Origin: Ciceribacter sichuanensis
GTDB lineage: Bacteria > Pseudomonadota > Alphaproteobacteria > Rhizobiales > Rhizobiaceae
Direction of reading: 5' to 3'
DNA: 64,000 nt
NCBI RefSeq assembly: GCF_024055605.1
Contig: NZ_JAMXLX010000001.1
Location: 62,001-126,000, forward strand
The notes under the pieces were generated by a model that did not search any database, was not told the origin of the DNA, and saw only the letters and a program-made list of their open reading frames with translations. How positions within the stretch are numbered: position 1 is the first letter of the stretch; every line of letters begins with the position of its first letter. The position numbers and the translations under genes were made by a program. Below are positions 1 through 8,724 of this stretch, one piece after another.

Positions 1-984
1 CTCGATGGCCTGTCGAAGTCGGCCCCCCAGCTTTCGAGCAAGACGATCGCCGAAATGAGGAAGAAAAAGATGTCGCCGACCAGCCCGGTGCTGGTGCGCA
101 TCTTCAAGCAGGAAAGCGAGCTGGAAGTCTGGAAAGTCGATGCCAGCGGCCAGTATGCCTTGTTCAAGACCTATCCGATGTGCCGCTGGTCGGGAAAACT
201 CGGCCCGAAGATGACCAATGGCGACCGTCAGGCGCCGGAGGGTTTCTACCATGTCTCCGCCGGCATGCTGAACCCGAACTCCCAGTACTACGCGTCCTTC
301 AACCTCGGCTATCCCAACCGGCTTGAATCGGCGCTCGGCTACAGCGGCGATGCCCTGATGGTGCACGGTGCCTGCTCTTCTTCCGGCTGTTATGCGATGA
401 CCGACCAGGGCGTGGGGGAGATCTACGCCATCGTGCAGAAGGCGCTGGCCGGCGGGCAGGAACGTTTCCAGGTTCAGGCCTATCCCTTCCGCATGACCGC
501 CGACAACATGGCGCTCCACAAGGACGATCCCAACCTACCCTTCTGGCGCACGCTGAAGCAGGGCTACGATGCCTTCGAATTCACCCGGCGCCAGCCCAAG
601 GTTTCCGTCTGTGGCCGTCGTTATGTCTTCAATACGGAATTCGAGGGTGGCGAGCCGACCGATCCGCTGGCGGCCTGTCCGCCGGCGATGTCCACGGCCG
701 ATCCCGGTCTGATGGCGAAGCTCGAAGCGGAGAACAAGAAGGTCGAGACCGCGATGGCGTTGACGAAATCTTCCGCCGTCTTCGCCTATGTGGACGGCGG
801 CATGCATCCGAGCTTCCGCGCGCTTCTCAAGAAAAACGGCGCGAACAAGATGGCTGCCAGCATTTCGGGCATCAAGTATCCGGTGAGCCGGCCGGATGCG
901 GCACTTGCCGACCCCTATGCCGGTCCGTCGATCTGGAAGCCGGTGGCAAAACCCGAAGAGGCGGGCGCGACGCCCGACCGCTGA
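1..984 (+). CDS. YafK-type L,D-transpeptidase, 5' part outside the window
   Basis: The reading frame is open from base 1, so the gene starts upstream and only its C-terminal ~327 codons are here; the ATG at 55 is internal or an alternative start. The family forms or cleaves L,D-links in periplasmic peptidoglycan through a catalytic cysteine. The signature is visible as MVHGACSSSGCYAMTD, holding the conserved His, the HGxxxSxGC pattern and the nucleophilic Cys. The region after about residue 180 is a YafK-like tail of unknown role. The missing N-terminus should carry the export signal. It ends 5 bases before the stop of the convergent LysR gene. The family assignment is firm; the substrate is not known. 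Confidence 0.85.
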   Translation, partial: LDGLSKSAPQLSSKTIAEMRKKKMSPTSPVLVRIFKQESELEVWKVDASGQYALFKTYPMCRWSGKLGPKMTNGDRQAPEGFYHVSAGMLNPNSQYYASFNLGYPNRLESALGYSGDALMVHGACSSSGCYAMTDQGVGEIYAIVQKALAGGQERFQVQAYPFRMTADNMALHKDDPNLPFWRTLKQGYDAFEFTRRQPKVSVCGRRYVFNTEFEGGEPTDPLAACPPAMSTADPGLMAKLEAENKKVETAMALTKSSAVFAYVDGGMHPSFRALLKKNGANKMAASISGIKYPVSRPDAALADPYAGPSIWKPVAKPEEAGATPDR

Positions 985-989
985 CCTGC

Positions 990-1919
990 TCAGGCGGGGC
1001 CTTCGCTCGGCGCACTCCTGTCGAGACCATCCACTTGCCCAAGCATCCAGTTGCAGAAGTCGAGGCTTGCCGGCTTCTTCATCCGGCCCTCCGGCAGGAC
1101 TAGGAAGTAGGCGTTGTCGGTCTTCATCGGGCGGTCGATGATGATCCTGAGACGTCCTTCGGCGAGTTCCTGCTCGATCAGGTAGCGCGGGACCAGCGCA
1201 TAGCCGAGACCCGCCACGGCGGCCTCGATAATCATCGCGAACTGGTCGAAGCGATTGCCGCGATAGGGGCTTTCCAGCTCGATGTCGTTGGCGAGCGACC
1301 ATTCCGCCCAGAGTTTCGGCCGGGTGGCGAGGTGCAGCAGCGGTCGATGGCGCAGATGTTTGAGGTCTTCGTCTTCGATCCCGTCGAGCACGGCGGGGCT
1401 TGCCACCGGCACTATCCATTCGCTGCACAGGAAGTGGCAGGTGGCCCGCGCCCAGACAGGCTGGCCGTAATGAATGGCGATATCGAAATTCTCCTCCTCG
1501 AAATCGAAGGGGGAGGAACGGGATTCGATGTTCAGGCTCTTGCCGGGATAGCGCTTTGCGAAATCCGAGAGCCGCGGAATGAGCCAGCGGCTGCCGAAGG
1601 TCGGGAGTGTCGCGATGGAAAGCTGATGCTCCGATTGCGCCGATGCCATGGCTCTCAGCATCATTTCCTCGGTCTGCTGCAGGATCTTGCGCACCTGCGG
1701 CAGCAGGCGCTGGCCGTCGCTGGAAAGCACCACGCGCTGACGCACCCGGTCGAACAGCAGAAGTCCGAGCTGTGTTTCGAGATCCTTGACCTGGCGGCTC
1801 ACCGCGCTCTGGGTCAGGTTCAGCTCATTGGCGGCCTGGGTCACGCTGCCATGGCGGGCAACGCATTCGAAGGCTTGCAGCGTGGTGGCGTCGGGAATGG
1901 TGCGGCGGCTCAGAGTCAT
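990..1919 (-). CDS. LysR-family transcriptional regulator (divergent to hglS)
   Basis: The 309-residue product has a standard LysR layout: an N-terminal winged helix-turn-helix (VTQAANELNLTQSAVSRQV, about residues 26-45) and a C-terminal periplasmic-binding-fold effector domain. The wording of the HTH resembles the GcvA subgroup. It is divergent from the 2-oxoadipate/2-hydroxyglutarate genes with about 106 bases between the start codons, the usual layout for a LysR regulator and its target. The likely role is activation of the lysine/2-aminoadipate catabolic run, with a pathway intermediate as co-inducer. That role is inferred from position only; I did not find an unambiguous T-N11-A box in the spacer. 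Confidence 0.85.
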   Translation of the reverse strand: MTLSRRTIPDATTLQAFECVARHGSVTQAANELNLTQSAVSRQVKDLETQLGLLLFDRVRQRVVLSSDGQRLLPQVRKILQQTEEMMLRAMASAQSEHQLSIATLPTFGSRWLIPRLSDFAKRYPGKSLNIESRSSPFDFEEENFDIAIHYGQPVWARATCHFLCSEWIVPVASPAVLDGIEDEDLKHLRHRPLLHLATRPKLWAEWSLANDIELESPYRGNRFDQFAMIIEAAVAGLGYALVPRYLIEQELAEGRLRIIIDRPMKTDNAYFLVLPEGRMKKPASLDFCNWMLGQVDGLDRSAPSEGPA

Positions 1920-2025
1920 TCGGTTTTCGCATCAAGTCATTGACATTCGTCAGCATCATTTGGAATTCCTTGAAGGTATAAGCCATTTTACGAATGATCC
2001 AGCCGTATTTCGTGGAGCAGCCCAG

Positions 2026-3426
2026 ATGACCCAGCCCGCTTTCGTATCGAGCGATGAAATCCGCTCGATGTTTTCCGCCGCCATGTCCGCCATGTACCGC
2101 AACGAGGTGCCGGCCTATGGCACGCTGATGGAGCTGGTGGCCAAGGTCAACGACGAGACGCTCGCCATCGATCCGAAGCTCAAGGAGCGTCTGGAGGAGA
2201 CCGATAGCCTCGACCGTATTTCCGAGGAACGCCATGGCGCGATCCGTCTCGGCACGCCGGCGGAACTCGCCATGATGCGCCGGGTCTTCGCCGTCATGGG
2301 CATGTATCCGGTCGGCTATTACGACCTGTCGACGGCCGGCGTTCCGGTCCATTCGACCGCGTTTCGCCCGGTCGGTGACGCAAGCCTGAAGAAGAACCCC
2401 TTCCGCGTCTTCACCTCGCTTCTGCGGCTCGACCTGATCGCCGACGAAAAGCTTCGTGCCGAGGCAGAAGCGACGCTTGCCACCCGGCAGATCTTCACCG
2501 CCGGTGCCGTCGAGCTGACGGAAAAAGCCGAGAAGCAGGGCGGCCTGACCCAAACTGATGCCGAGCGCTTCGTTTCGGAAGCGCTCGAAACCTTCCGCTG
2601 GCACGACAAGGCGCGCGTCAGCGCCGAAATGTATGACCGGCTTCACGCCGCTCACCGTCTCATTGCCGACGTCGTGTCCTTCAAAGGGCCGCACATCAAT
2701 CACCTGACGCCGCGCACGCTCGATATCGACCTCGTACAGGCCCGCATGCCGGAATACGGCATCGCGCCGAAGGCCGTCGTCGAGGGACCGCCGACCCGCA
2801 AATGCGCAATCCTGCTGCGCCAGACCTCGTTCAAAGCTCTCAACGAACCGGTCCTGTTCGAAGGCGAGGGCGGCGAGTGGAAGGAAGGCTCGCACACAGC
2901 CCGCTTCGGCGAGATCGAGCAGCGCGGCATTGCGCTGACCCCGAAGGGTCGTGCGCTCTACGACGACCTCTTGAACGCCTCCCGCAAGATCGTCCGCCCG
3001 GCTGCCGACGGTTCGAATGCCGTCGAATACGAAAAGGCGCTCGCCGAAGCCTTCGTGCCGTTCCCCGACACCTGGGAAGCGATCCGCGCCGAAGGACTCG
3101 GCTACTTCGCCTATTCGCTGACTGAAAAGGGCCGTAAGGCCAAGGCGGATGCATCCGCCACCCTCGACAGCCTGATTGCGGACGGTCTCGTGCAGTTCGA
3201 CCCGATCGTCTACGAAGACTTCCTGCCGGTCAGCGCAGCCGGTATCTTCCAGTCGAACCTCGGTGACGACGCGACCCAGGAATTCGTTGCAAGCCCGAAC
3301 CAGCAGCGTTTCGAAGCCGATCTCGGCGCGAAGGTGCTGAACGAGTTCAACCATTATGCGGGCATCGAGCAGGCGTCGATCGACGATTGCCGCCGCGCGC
3401 TCTCGACCCTGCAGGCAGCGGAGTAA
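2026..3426 (+). CDS. hglS: 2-oxoadipate dioxygenase/decarboxylase (HglS, DUF1338)
   Basis: The 466-residue product matches the DUF1338/HglS family in length and motifs. HglS is an Fe(II) enzyme that converts 2-oxoadipate plus O2 to D-2-hydroxyglutarate and CO2 in bacterial lysine catabolism. His70 (in EERHGAIRLG, followed by Arg74) and His226 (in GPHINHLTPR) fall at the positions I recall for the characterised Pseudomonas enzyme, and a Glu lies in RFGEIEQRG near 296. I chose the ATG at 2026 because GGAG lies 8 bases upstream and the protein then begins at the family's usual N-terminus; the frame is open further upstream but overlaps the LysR gene. A putative D-2-hydroxyglutarate dehydrogenase gene follows after 10 bases. 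Confidence 0.93.
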   Translation: MTQPAFVSSDEIRSMFSAAMSAMYRNEVPAYGTLMELVAKVNDETLAIDPKLKERLEETDSLDRISEERHGAIRLGTPAELAMMRRVFAVMGMYPVGYYDLSTAGVPVHSTAFRPVGDASLKKNPFRVFTSLLRLDLIADEKLRAEAEATLATRQIFTAGAVELTEKAEKQGGLTQTDAERFVSEALETFRWHDKARVSAEMYDRLHAAHRLIADVVSFKGPHINHLTPRTLDIDLVQARMPEYGIAPKAVVEGPPTRKCAILLRQTSFKALNEPVLFEGEGGEWKEGSHTARFGEIEQRGIALTPKGRALYDDLLNASRKIVRPAADGSNAVEYEKALAEAFVPFPDTWEAIRAEGLGYFAYSLTEKGRKAKADASATLDSLIADGLVQFDPIVYEDFLPVSAAGIFQSNLGDDATQEFVASPNQQRFEADLGAKVLNEFNHYAGIEQASIDDCRRALSTLQAAE

Positions 3427-3436
3427 AAGCAGAACG

Positions 3437-4858
3437 ATGATCGACCGGGAGCATGTTTCGGCGCTTGAGAAGATCCTTGGCGAGAAGGGTGTCGTCAGCG
3501 ATCCCGCCGCCATGGTGGCCTACCAGACCGGCGCCCGGTATGACGAGGGCGTCGCAGCTCTGGTGCTCCGGCCGGCAAGCACGGAAGATGTCTCGGCGGC
3601 CGTCGCCTATTGCGTCAAGAACGGCATCGCGCTGATCCCGCAATCCGGCAATACCGGTCTCGTCTCGGGGTCTACGCCGGATGGCTCGGGCACGCAGGCT
3701 GTTCTGAGCCTCGACCGGATGACGCAGCGCTTCGATCTCGACCTCGACAACCGCTCGCTGACCCTTGATGCCGGCTTCCGGCTTTCGGACGTCAACCAGC
3801 GGCTTGAGCCGCATGGCCTGTTCTTCCCGATCGATCTCGGAGCCGATCCGCGTATCGGCGGCATGCTGTCGACCAACACCGGCGGTTCCCGCTTCCTGAA
3901 ATACGGTGATGTCAGGCGCAACACGCTCGGCGTGAAGGTCGTGCTGGCCGATGAGGCCGGCACGGTTCTCGACCTCAACTGCGATCTGCGCAAGAACAAT
4001 ACCGGCGTCGACTGGAAGCAGGTGTTCATTGGTACAGCCGGTGCGTTCGGCATCATCACCGAATGCGTGCTGAACCTCGAGGCGCTGCCGAAACAGGTTG
4101 CGACCGCCTATCTCGTGCCGGCGAGCGGCGCCCATGTCATGCCGCTGCTGCGGGCGATGGAACAGCGGCTTGGCGCCTATCTCTCGGCCTTTGAGGGCAT
4201 GTCTAGGAATGCCGTCGCCGCCGCTCTCGATCATGTGCCGTCGCTGCGCAATCCGTTCCAGGGCGGCGTCATCCCGGACTATGTGATCCTCTGCGAGATA
4301 TCCCGCACCTGGGAACCGCGCGAGGGCGAGCAGTCGCTGGATGCCGTTCTCGAAGCGGTTCTTGCCGAAATATGGGAAAGCGACGATGCGCCGCTCGCTG
4401 ATGCTTTTGTCGGCCCGGCGCATGAGATGTGGGCGCTTCGCCATGCCCTTTCGGAAGGCGTCAAACATTCCGGCAAGCTGATCGCCTTCGACCTGTCCTT
4501 CCGTCGCGGCGATATCATGGCCTTCTGCGACCGGATGAAGGTCGAGATGCCCTCGGCTTTCCCGGAGGTAACGATCTGCGATTTCGGCCATATCGGCGAT
4601 GGCGGCGTGCACTTCAATCTCGTCGTGCCGAAGGACAGCTCCGCCGCGACCGACAAGGAATTCGAGACGCGGCTGCGTGACTGGGTCTTCACCATCGCGG
4701 TTGGCGATTTCGCCGGAAGCTTCAGCGCCGAACACGCCATCGGCCGCAAGAACCAGAGCTATTACGATCTCTATACGGACGGAAAGATCAAGGAGCTGGC
4801 GGCCGGGCTGAAAGCCCTGATATCGCCGGGCAGCCTTGGCACGGTCAGGTTCGGCTAG
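3437..4858 (+). CDS. FAD-binding oxidoreductase, probable D-2-hydroxyglutarate dehydrogenase
   Basis: The 473-residue flavoprotein belongs to the GlcD/D-2-hydroxyglutarate dehydrogenase group. An N-terminal PCMH-type FAD domain is seen in PQSGNTGLVSGS and in DLGADPRIGGMLSTNTGG. The C-terminal oxidase domain carries the metal and substrate motifs FGHIGDGGVHFNL and EHAIGRKN. The start at 3437 is 10 bases after the hglS stop. Its position directly behind the enzyme that makes D-2-hydroxyglutarate, and before an aminotransferase, argues that it oxidises D-2-hydroxyglutarate to 2-oxoglutarate. Related enzymes use D-lactate or glycolate, so the substrate is an inference from context. Confidence 0.87.
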   Translation: MIDREHVSALEKILGEKGVVSDPAAMVAYQTGARYDEGVAALVLRPASTEDVSAAVAYCVKNGIALIPQSGNTGLVSGSTPDGSGTQAVLSLDRMTQRFDLDLDNRSLTLDAGFRLSDVNQRLEPHGLFFPIDLGADPRIGGMLSTNTGGSRFLKYGDVRRNTLGVKVVLADEAGTVLDLNCDLRKNNTGVDWKQVFIGTAGAFGIITECVLNLEALPKQVATAYLVPASGAHVMPLLRAMEQRLGAYLSAFEGMSRNAVAAALDHVPSLRNPFQGGVIPDYVILCEISRTWEPREGEQSLDAVLEAVLAEIWESDDAPLADAFVGPAHEMWALRHALSEGVKHSGKLIAFDLSFRRGDIMAFCDRMKVEMPSAFPEVTICDFGHIGDGGVHFNLVVPKDSSAATDKEFETRLRDWVFTIAVGDFAGSFSAEHAIGRKNQSYYDLYTDGKIKELAAGLKALISPGSLGTVRFG

Positions 4859-4913
4859 CACACATTCTCAATTCACGTCGCAAGGGCGGCTATCAGGCAA
4901 TGAGGACTGCGCA

Positions 4914-6146
4914 ATGAGCATCAATACCAAGGTCGAGGAGGCTACATTCCAGCCGGCTTCGCGTATTTCGTCCATCGGCGTTTCTGAAATCGTCAAGCTC
5001 GGCGCGAAGGCGCAGGCGCTGAAGCGCGAGGGCCGCCCGGTCATCATCCTCGGTGCCGGCGAGCCGGATTTCGATACGCCCGATCACATCAAGGAAGCCG
5101 CCTGGAAGGCGTTGCAGGCCGGCCAGACCAAGTATACCGCCCTTGATGGCACGCCGGAACTGAAGGCCGCGATCCGCGACAAGTTCGGCCGCGAAAACGG
5201 TGTCGACTACGCGCTGGACGAGATCACGGTCGCGACCGGTGCCAAGCAGATCCTCTTCAACGCGCTGATGGCGACGCTGAACCCGGGTGACGAAGTCGTC
5301 ATCCCCACGCCTTACTGGACATCCTATTCCGATATCGTGCAGATCGCCGAGGGCAAGCCGGTGCTGATCGCCTGCGATGCCAAGGCCGGTTTCCGCCTGC
5401 AGGCCGAAGAGCTTGAAACCGCGATCACGCCGAAGACCCGCTGGCTGATCCTGAACTCGCCTTCGAACCCGTCGGGTGCGGCCTATCGCGAGGAGGATTA
5501 CCGGCCGCTGCTCGATGTCCTGCTGCGCCATCCGCATGTCTGGCTGCTGGTCGACGACATGTACGAGCACATCGTCTATGACGATTTCCGTTTCGTCACC
5601 CCGGCTGCCATCGAGCCGCGATTGAAGAACCGCATCCTCACCGTCAACGGCGTGTCCAAGGCCTATGCCATGACCGGCTGGCGTATCGGCTATGCCGGCG
5701 GTCCGCGCGATCTCATCAAGGCCATGGCCGTGGTGCAGAGCCAGGCGACGTCCTGCCCGTCCTCGGTCAGCCAGGCGGCGAGCGTTGCCGCGCTGAACGG
5801 CCCGCAGGATTTCCTCGCCGAGCGCAAGGCGAGCTTCCAGCGCCGCCGCGACCTCGTGGTCGCTGGCCTCAACGCCATCGAAGGGCTGGATTGCCGGGTG
5901 CCGGAAGGCGCCTTCTACACCTTCTCCGGCTGCGCCGGCGTTCTCGGCAAGACCACGCCGGGCGGCAAGTTGATCGCGACCGACGCCGATTTTTGCGCCT
6001 ATCTTCTGGAAGACGCCAATGTCGCGGTGGTGCCGGGTTCCGCCTTCGGCCTCTCGCCCTTCTTCCGCATTTCCTATGCGAGTGCGGAAAGCGAACTGAT
6101 CGAGGCCCTGAAGCGTATAGCCGAGGCGTGTTCAAGATTGCGCTGA
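4914..6146 (+). CDS. Class I aminotransferase, candidate 2-aminoadipate aminotransferase
   Basis: The 410-residue product is a fold-type I PLP aminotransferase of the aspartate aminotransferase group. The PLP lysine sits in NGVSKAYAMTGWR, the cofactor-binding Asn in NSPSNPSG, and the C-terminal substrate Arg in FFRISYA. The start at 4914 is supported by GAGGA 7 bases upstream; the frame also runs back into the preceding gene without a better start. It lies 55 bases behind the flavoprotein gene and probably shares its transcript. Aspartate or aromatic amino acids are possible substrates, but the neighbours suggest 2-aminoadipate to 2-oxoadipate, the step that feeds HglS. Confidence 0.85.
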   Translation: MSINTKVEEATFQPASRISSIGVSEIVKLGAKAQALKREGRPVIILGAGEPDFDTPDHIKEAAWKALQAGQTKYTALDGTPELKAAIRDKFGRENGVDYALDEITVATGAKQILFNALMATLNPGDEVVIPTPYWTSYSDIVQIAEGKPVLIACDAKAGFRLQAEELETAITPKTRWLILNSPSNPSGAAYREEDYRPLLDVLLRHPHVWLLVDDMYEHIVYDDFRFVTPAAIEPRLKNRILTVNGVSKAYAMTGWRIGYAGGPRDLIKAMAVVQSQATSCPSSVSQAASVAALNGPQDFLAERKASFQRRRDLVVAGLNAIEGLDCRVPEGAFYTFSGCAGVLGKTTPGGKLIATDADFCAYLLEDANVAVVPGSAFGLSPFFRISYASAESELIEALKRIAEACSRLR

Positions 6147-6233
6147 GGCCGAACAAGAGCCTGTCGTTGAGGCAGGCCTCAGAGCGCAGGCGAAGCGAGG
6201 CTACTGGTTACGGCGGGCACAAAGTCATCCTTC

Positions 6234-6348
6234 CGTCATGCCTGTGCTTGTCACAGGCATCCAGCGACCCGACGTCGGTCGGGTCAAAAGACCTTTCAGC
6301 CCAAGGACTTGGGCTGGCTGGATTCCTGTGACGAGCACAGGAATGACG
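6234..6348. repeat. Nested palindromic intergenic repeat with cloverleaf potential
   Basis: Two 32-base arms (6234-6265 and 6317-6348) are inverted copies of each other with few mismatches; each contains CCTGTG and CACAGG, which pair within the arm. Between them lie two further perfect hairpins, GACCCGAC/GTCGGGTC (6266-6285) and CAGCCCAAG/CTTGGGCTG (6297-6316). The element fills most of the space between the convergent aminotransferase and hupE-like genes. It resembles the dispersed intergenic palindromic repeats (REP/RIME/MITE-like) of rhizobial genomes and contains no coding sequence I believe in. It may also end transcription from both sides. Confidence 0.8.
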
Positions 6349-6434
6349 AGGTGGAAAGCGCCGCGTGCCCGTCATGAGCTGTAGAGGTAAGTACCCAAGT
6401 GGCCTCAAGCTCCGCTGATGCGGAATTCCGCCTC

Positions 6435-7130
6435 CTACTTGAACAGGAAATACACCCCGCAGACGGCGATGACGCCGCCGAGGGCGCGCACCAGATTGCC
6501 GTTCCATATGCCTTTCAGACCATAGCCGACGCCGATGCCGAGGATATGGATGGCGCCGGTCGAGACCACGAAGCCCACAGTGAAGGCTGCGGGATCGGCG
6601 GCCCGGAGGGTCGCTTGGCCGTGCGGGTAGCCATGGAAGAGGGCGAACAGGGCAACGATTACCAGGGCTGCCCATTCGGGTGCACGCCATCCGGCGGCGA
6701 TGACGCCGCCGAGCACCATTAGTGAAACGGCGATGGCGATCCTGATCGTTTCATCCGGGATCAGGCCGAACATGCCGATAATGCCGCCGATGCACATGAT
6801 CAGCGGAAAGGTGGCGGGCAGTGTCCACACCGAACGACCGCCCATCTGCGCGCCCCACAGACCGACGGCCAGCATGGCGAGGAAGTGATCGAAACCCGCA
6901 AGCGGATGACCGAAACCGCTGCCGAAGCCGCCCATGGGGCCGCCGAGATCGTGTGCTGCGACCGGGGAGGCAAAGGCGCCCGCAGCAAGCAGCGCCAGAA
7001 CGGCATTCAGGAGGGCAAGTGCCAGCGCCCGTTTAGGCGGCGGACCGAGCGCGAGCGCCGGCTCGCCGGACGGCAACACGGGCAACTGGATGGCACGCAT
7101 ACGGCGGGGTGACATGGAAAAACGAATCAT
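6435..7130 (-). CDS. HupE/UreJ-family membrane protein (copy 1)
   Basis: The 231-residue product has an N-terminal hydrophobic signal-like segment ending near ASPVAAHD, then about six transmembrane segments. Family motifs are visible: HPLAGFDHFLAMLAVGLWGAQ with its conserved histidines, FALFHGYPHG, and a last helix ending in GVYFLF. HupE and UreJ proteins transport or bind Ni2+ or Co2+ for hydrogenase and urease. The start at 7130 is uncertain; an internal Met at residue 11 would also work. It is divergent from a clear paralogue that begins at 7371, sharing the motif GLWGAQMGGRSVW. Confidence 0.87.
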   Translation of the reverse strand: MIRFSMSPRRMRAIQLPVLPSGEPALALGPPPKRALALALLNAVLALLAAGAFASPVAAHDLGGPMGGFGSGFGHPLAGFDHFLAMLAVGLWGAQMGGRSVWTLPATFPLIMCIGGIIGMFGLIPDETIRIAIAVSLMVLGGVIAAGWRAPEWAALVIVALFALFHGYPHGQATLRAADPAAFTVGFVVSTGAIHILGIGVGYGLKGIWNGNLVRALGGVIAVCGVYFLFK

Positions 7131-7370
7131 CAGATTTCTCCGGAGGCGTCATGCGGATCGTTATGGGCGGATCATTCCGCCACGCCTGCGACACAGACCC
7201 ATCTACAATCTTCGGCGATTCGGATATAGTCCGAGCGGCCGGACGCTGCACGGGCGGATGCGCTCTCGCTTTCGCAGCAGACGGTGCGAGTGCGATTCAG
7301 CGACCGTTTGACCAGCGTCGCGGGCGACCGCCTTGCGCTGTACCGGCTTTGGATTTTTGGAGATTTGATC

Positions 7371-7976
7371 ATGCAGATTTCGAAGATGCCGCGAGCACTC
7401 GCGGTACCGGCCCTTCTCGGTCTTGCCGCTTCGCTTGTGCTTCCGGCTGTTGCCGAGGCTCATATCCTGCAGGGCGAGGCAGGTGGCTTTCTTCATGGTT
7501 TCGAGCATCCGCTTTCCGGTGCCGACCACCTGCTGGCCATGTTCTGCGTCGGCCTTTGGGGCGCTCAGATGGGCGGCCGTTCCGTCTGGAGCCTGCCGAT
7601 TGCCTTCCCGCTGATCATGGTCATCGGCGGCATGCTGGGCATTGCCGGAGTGCCGCTGCCGGCGGTGGAAAGCGGTATCGCTCTTTCGATCATCGTTCTG
7701 GGTGCCGCCATCGCCTTCGTCTGGCGCCCGCCGGAATGGCTGGCCGTGCTGGTGATCGGCGTCTTCGCCATCTTCCATGGCTATGCCCACGGCGCGGAAC
7801 TGCCGACGGCCACCGATCCGGCCGATTATGCCATCGGCTTTGTCGTCGCGACCGGCCTTATCCACCTTCTCGGCATTTCCGTCGGGCTTGCCTTCCAGCG
7901 CTTCCGGGGCGGGGAACTTTCCCGCGCCGTGGGTGGCCTGATCGGTCTCGGCGGCGTCTATTTCCTCGTCGCCTGA
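7371..7976 (+). CDS. HupE/UreJ-family membrane protein (copy 2)
   Basis: The 201-residue product has a signal peptide (cut near PAVAEAHI), six predicted membrane segments and the motifs HPLSGADHLLAMFCVGLWG and FHGYAHGAEL. The histidines in these motifs are typical of the nickel/cobalt-permease-like HupE/UreJ family. The ATG at 7371 is preceded by GGAG. The 240-base space to the divergent copy 1 should hold both promoters; I saw no clear NikR or Fur-type site in it. It leads a run of three closely packed genes that ends in a DUF1007 protein, a family often found beside nickel/cobalt exporters. Confidence 0.88.
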   Translation: MQISKMPRALAVPALLGLAASLVLPAVAEAHILQGEAGGFLHGFEHPLSGADHLLAMFCVGLWGAQMGGRSVWSLPIAFPLIMVIGGMLGIAGVPLPAVESGIALSIIVLGAAIAFVWRPPEWLAVLVIGVFAIFHGYAHGAELPTATDPADYAIGFVVATGLIHLLGISVGLAFQRFRGGELSRAVGGLIGLGGVYFLVA

Positions 7977-7980
7977 GACC

Positions 7981-8724
7981 GTGCGCATTGCGTCGCCATC
8001 CGGTGGTTCTCTCCCGCTCTGGCCGGGCCTTGTGCTGGCCATCGGGGGAGGGGCCGTCATCCTCCTTTCCTTCCTTCTGAAATCGCCGGGCGATTATGTC
8101 GACTGGCCGCTTGCCTCGGTTCTGACTGCCGAGCGCCTGCTACCGCTTCTGGGGCTTGGCATCCTGATCGGGCAGTTGCCGCGCAAGGTGTTGGCTTCGG
8201 CAATCGTGCTCCTCCTTGCCGGCGTCGCGCTCGGTTTCGTTTTCCGCGAAAAATTCTACGAACTGATGGCGCCGGTGCCGGGGGCCGCGGCCAACATGTT
8301 TCTTGCCGGCCCCATAGCCTGCCTGCTGATCGGCCTGCCTCTGGTTCTTTCGCGTAGCATCCGGCCATGGCTGGCCCTGCCTCTTCTGGTTCCGGCCGGC
8401 GCTGTGCTGGCGATTGCCGGACTGCTTGGCGACGTAACCCTGCATGCCCGAAGCTACCTGCCTTCGGCATTGGCTGCAGAAATCTGGATCGTTACCGGCA
8501 TGGCGCTTCTCGCCGCCGCCTTGCAGCAGGCCTGGGCGATGATCGGGGCGCGGATCTTCGCAAGCTGGCTGATCGCCATCGGCTTTCTCTATGGTGGCGC
8601 GCATCTCGCGGCAAAACAGAACGGCCTCGTTCCGCCGCCGTTTCCGGCGGTGGTGGAGACAGGGGAGTTCGCCGGTTTCGAGACCGTGCTGGAGCAGCTG
8701 GACCGCGCGGGAGAGGCAAAATGA
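7981..8724 (+). CDS. Polytopic membrane protein of unknown function
   Basis: The 247-residue product has a GTG start 4 bases after the hupE-like stop. About seven hydrophobic stretches cover most of the length, with a short charged C-terminal tail. I recognise no named family; there are no histidine-rich metal motifs like those of its upstream neighbour. The stop overlaps the next start (ATGA at 8721), so translation of the three genes is probably coupled. The context suggests a partner in metal transport, but the sequence itself does not show a function. Confidence 0.72.
   Translation: MRIASPSGGSLPLWPGLVLAIGGGAVILLSFLLKSPGDYVDWPLASVLTAERLLPLLGLGILIGQLPRKVLASAIVLLLAGVALGFVFREKFYELMAPVPGAAANMFLAGPIACLLIGLPLVLSRSIRPWLALPLLVPAGAVLAIAGLLGDVTLHARSYLPSALAAEIWIVTGMALLAAALQQAWAMIGARIFASWLIAIGFLYGGAHLAAKQNGLVPPPFPAVVETGEFAGFETVLEQLDRAGEAK

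Noticed and set aside
535-1428. Long minus-strand open frame
   Set aside because: It lies antisense across the ends of the L,D-transpeptidase and LysR genes, is Arg-rich and has no family sequence; typical shadow frame of GC-rich DNA.
1825-3513. 562-codon minus-strand frame
   Set aside because: It is the antisense of hglS, whose metal ligands and ribosome site are clear.
3347-4861. 504-codon minus-strand frame
   Set aside because: It is antisense to the FAD oxidoreductase and has no recognisable domain.
6208-6690. 160-codon minus-strand frame crossing the palindromic repeat
   Set aside because: Half of it is the repeat and the rest is another frame of the hupE-like gene.
7131-7370. Cobalamin riboswitch or NikR site between the two hupE-like genes
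   Set aside because: I looked for a B12-box and a GTATGA/TCATAC dyad and found neither.
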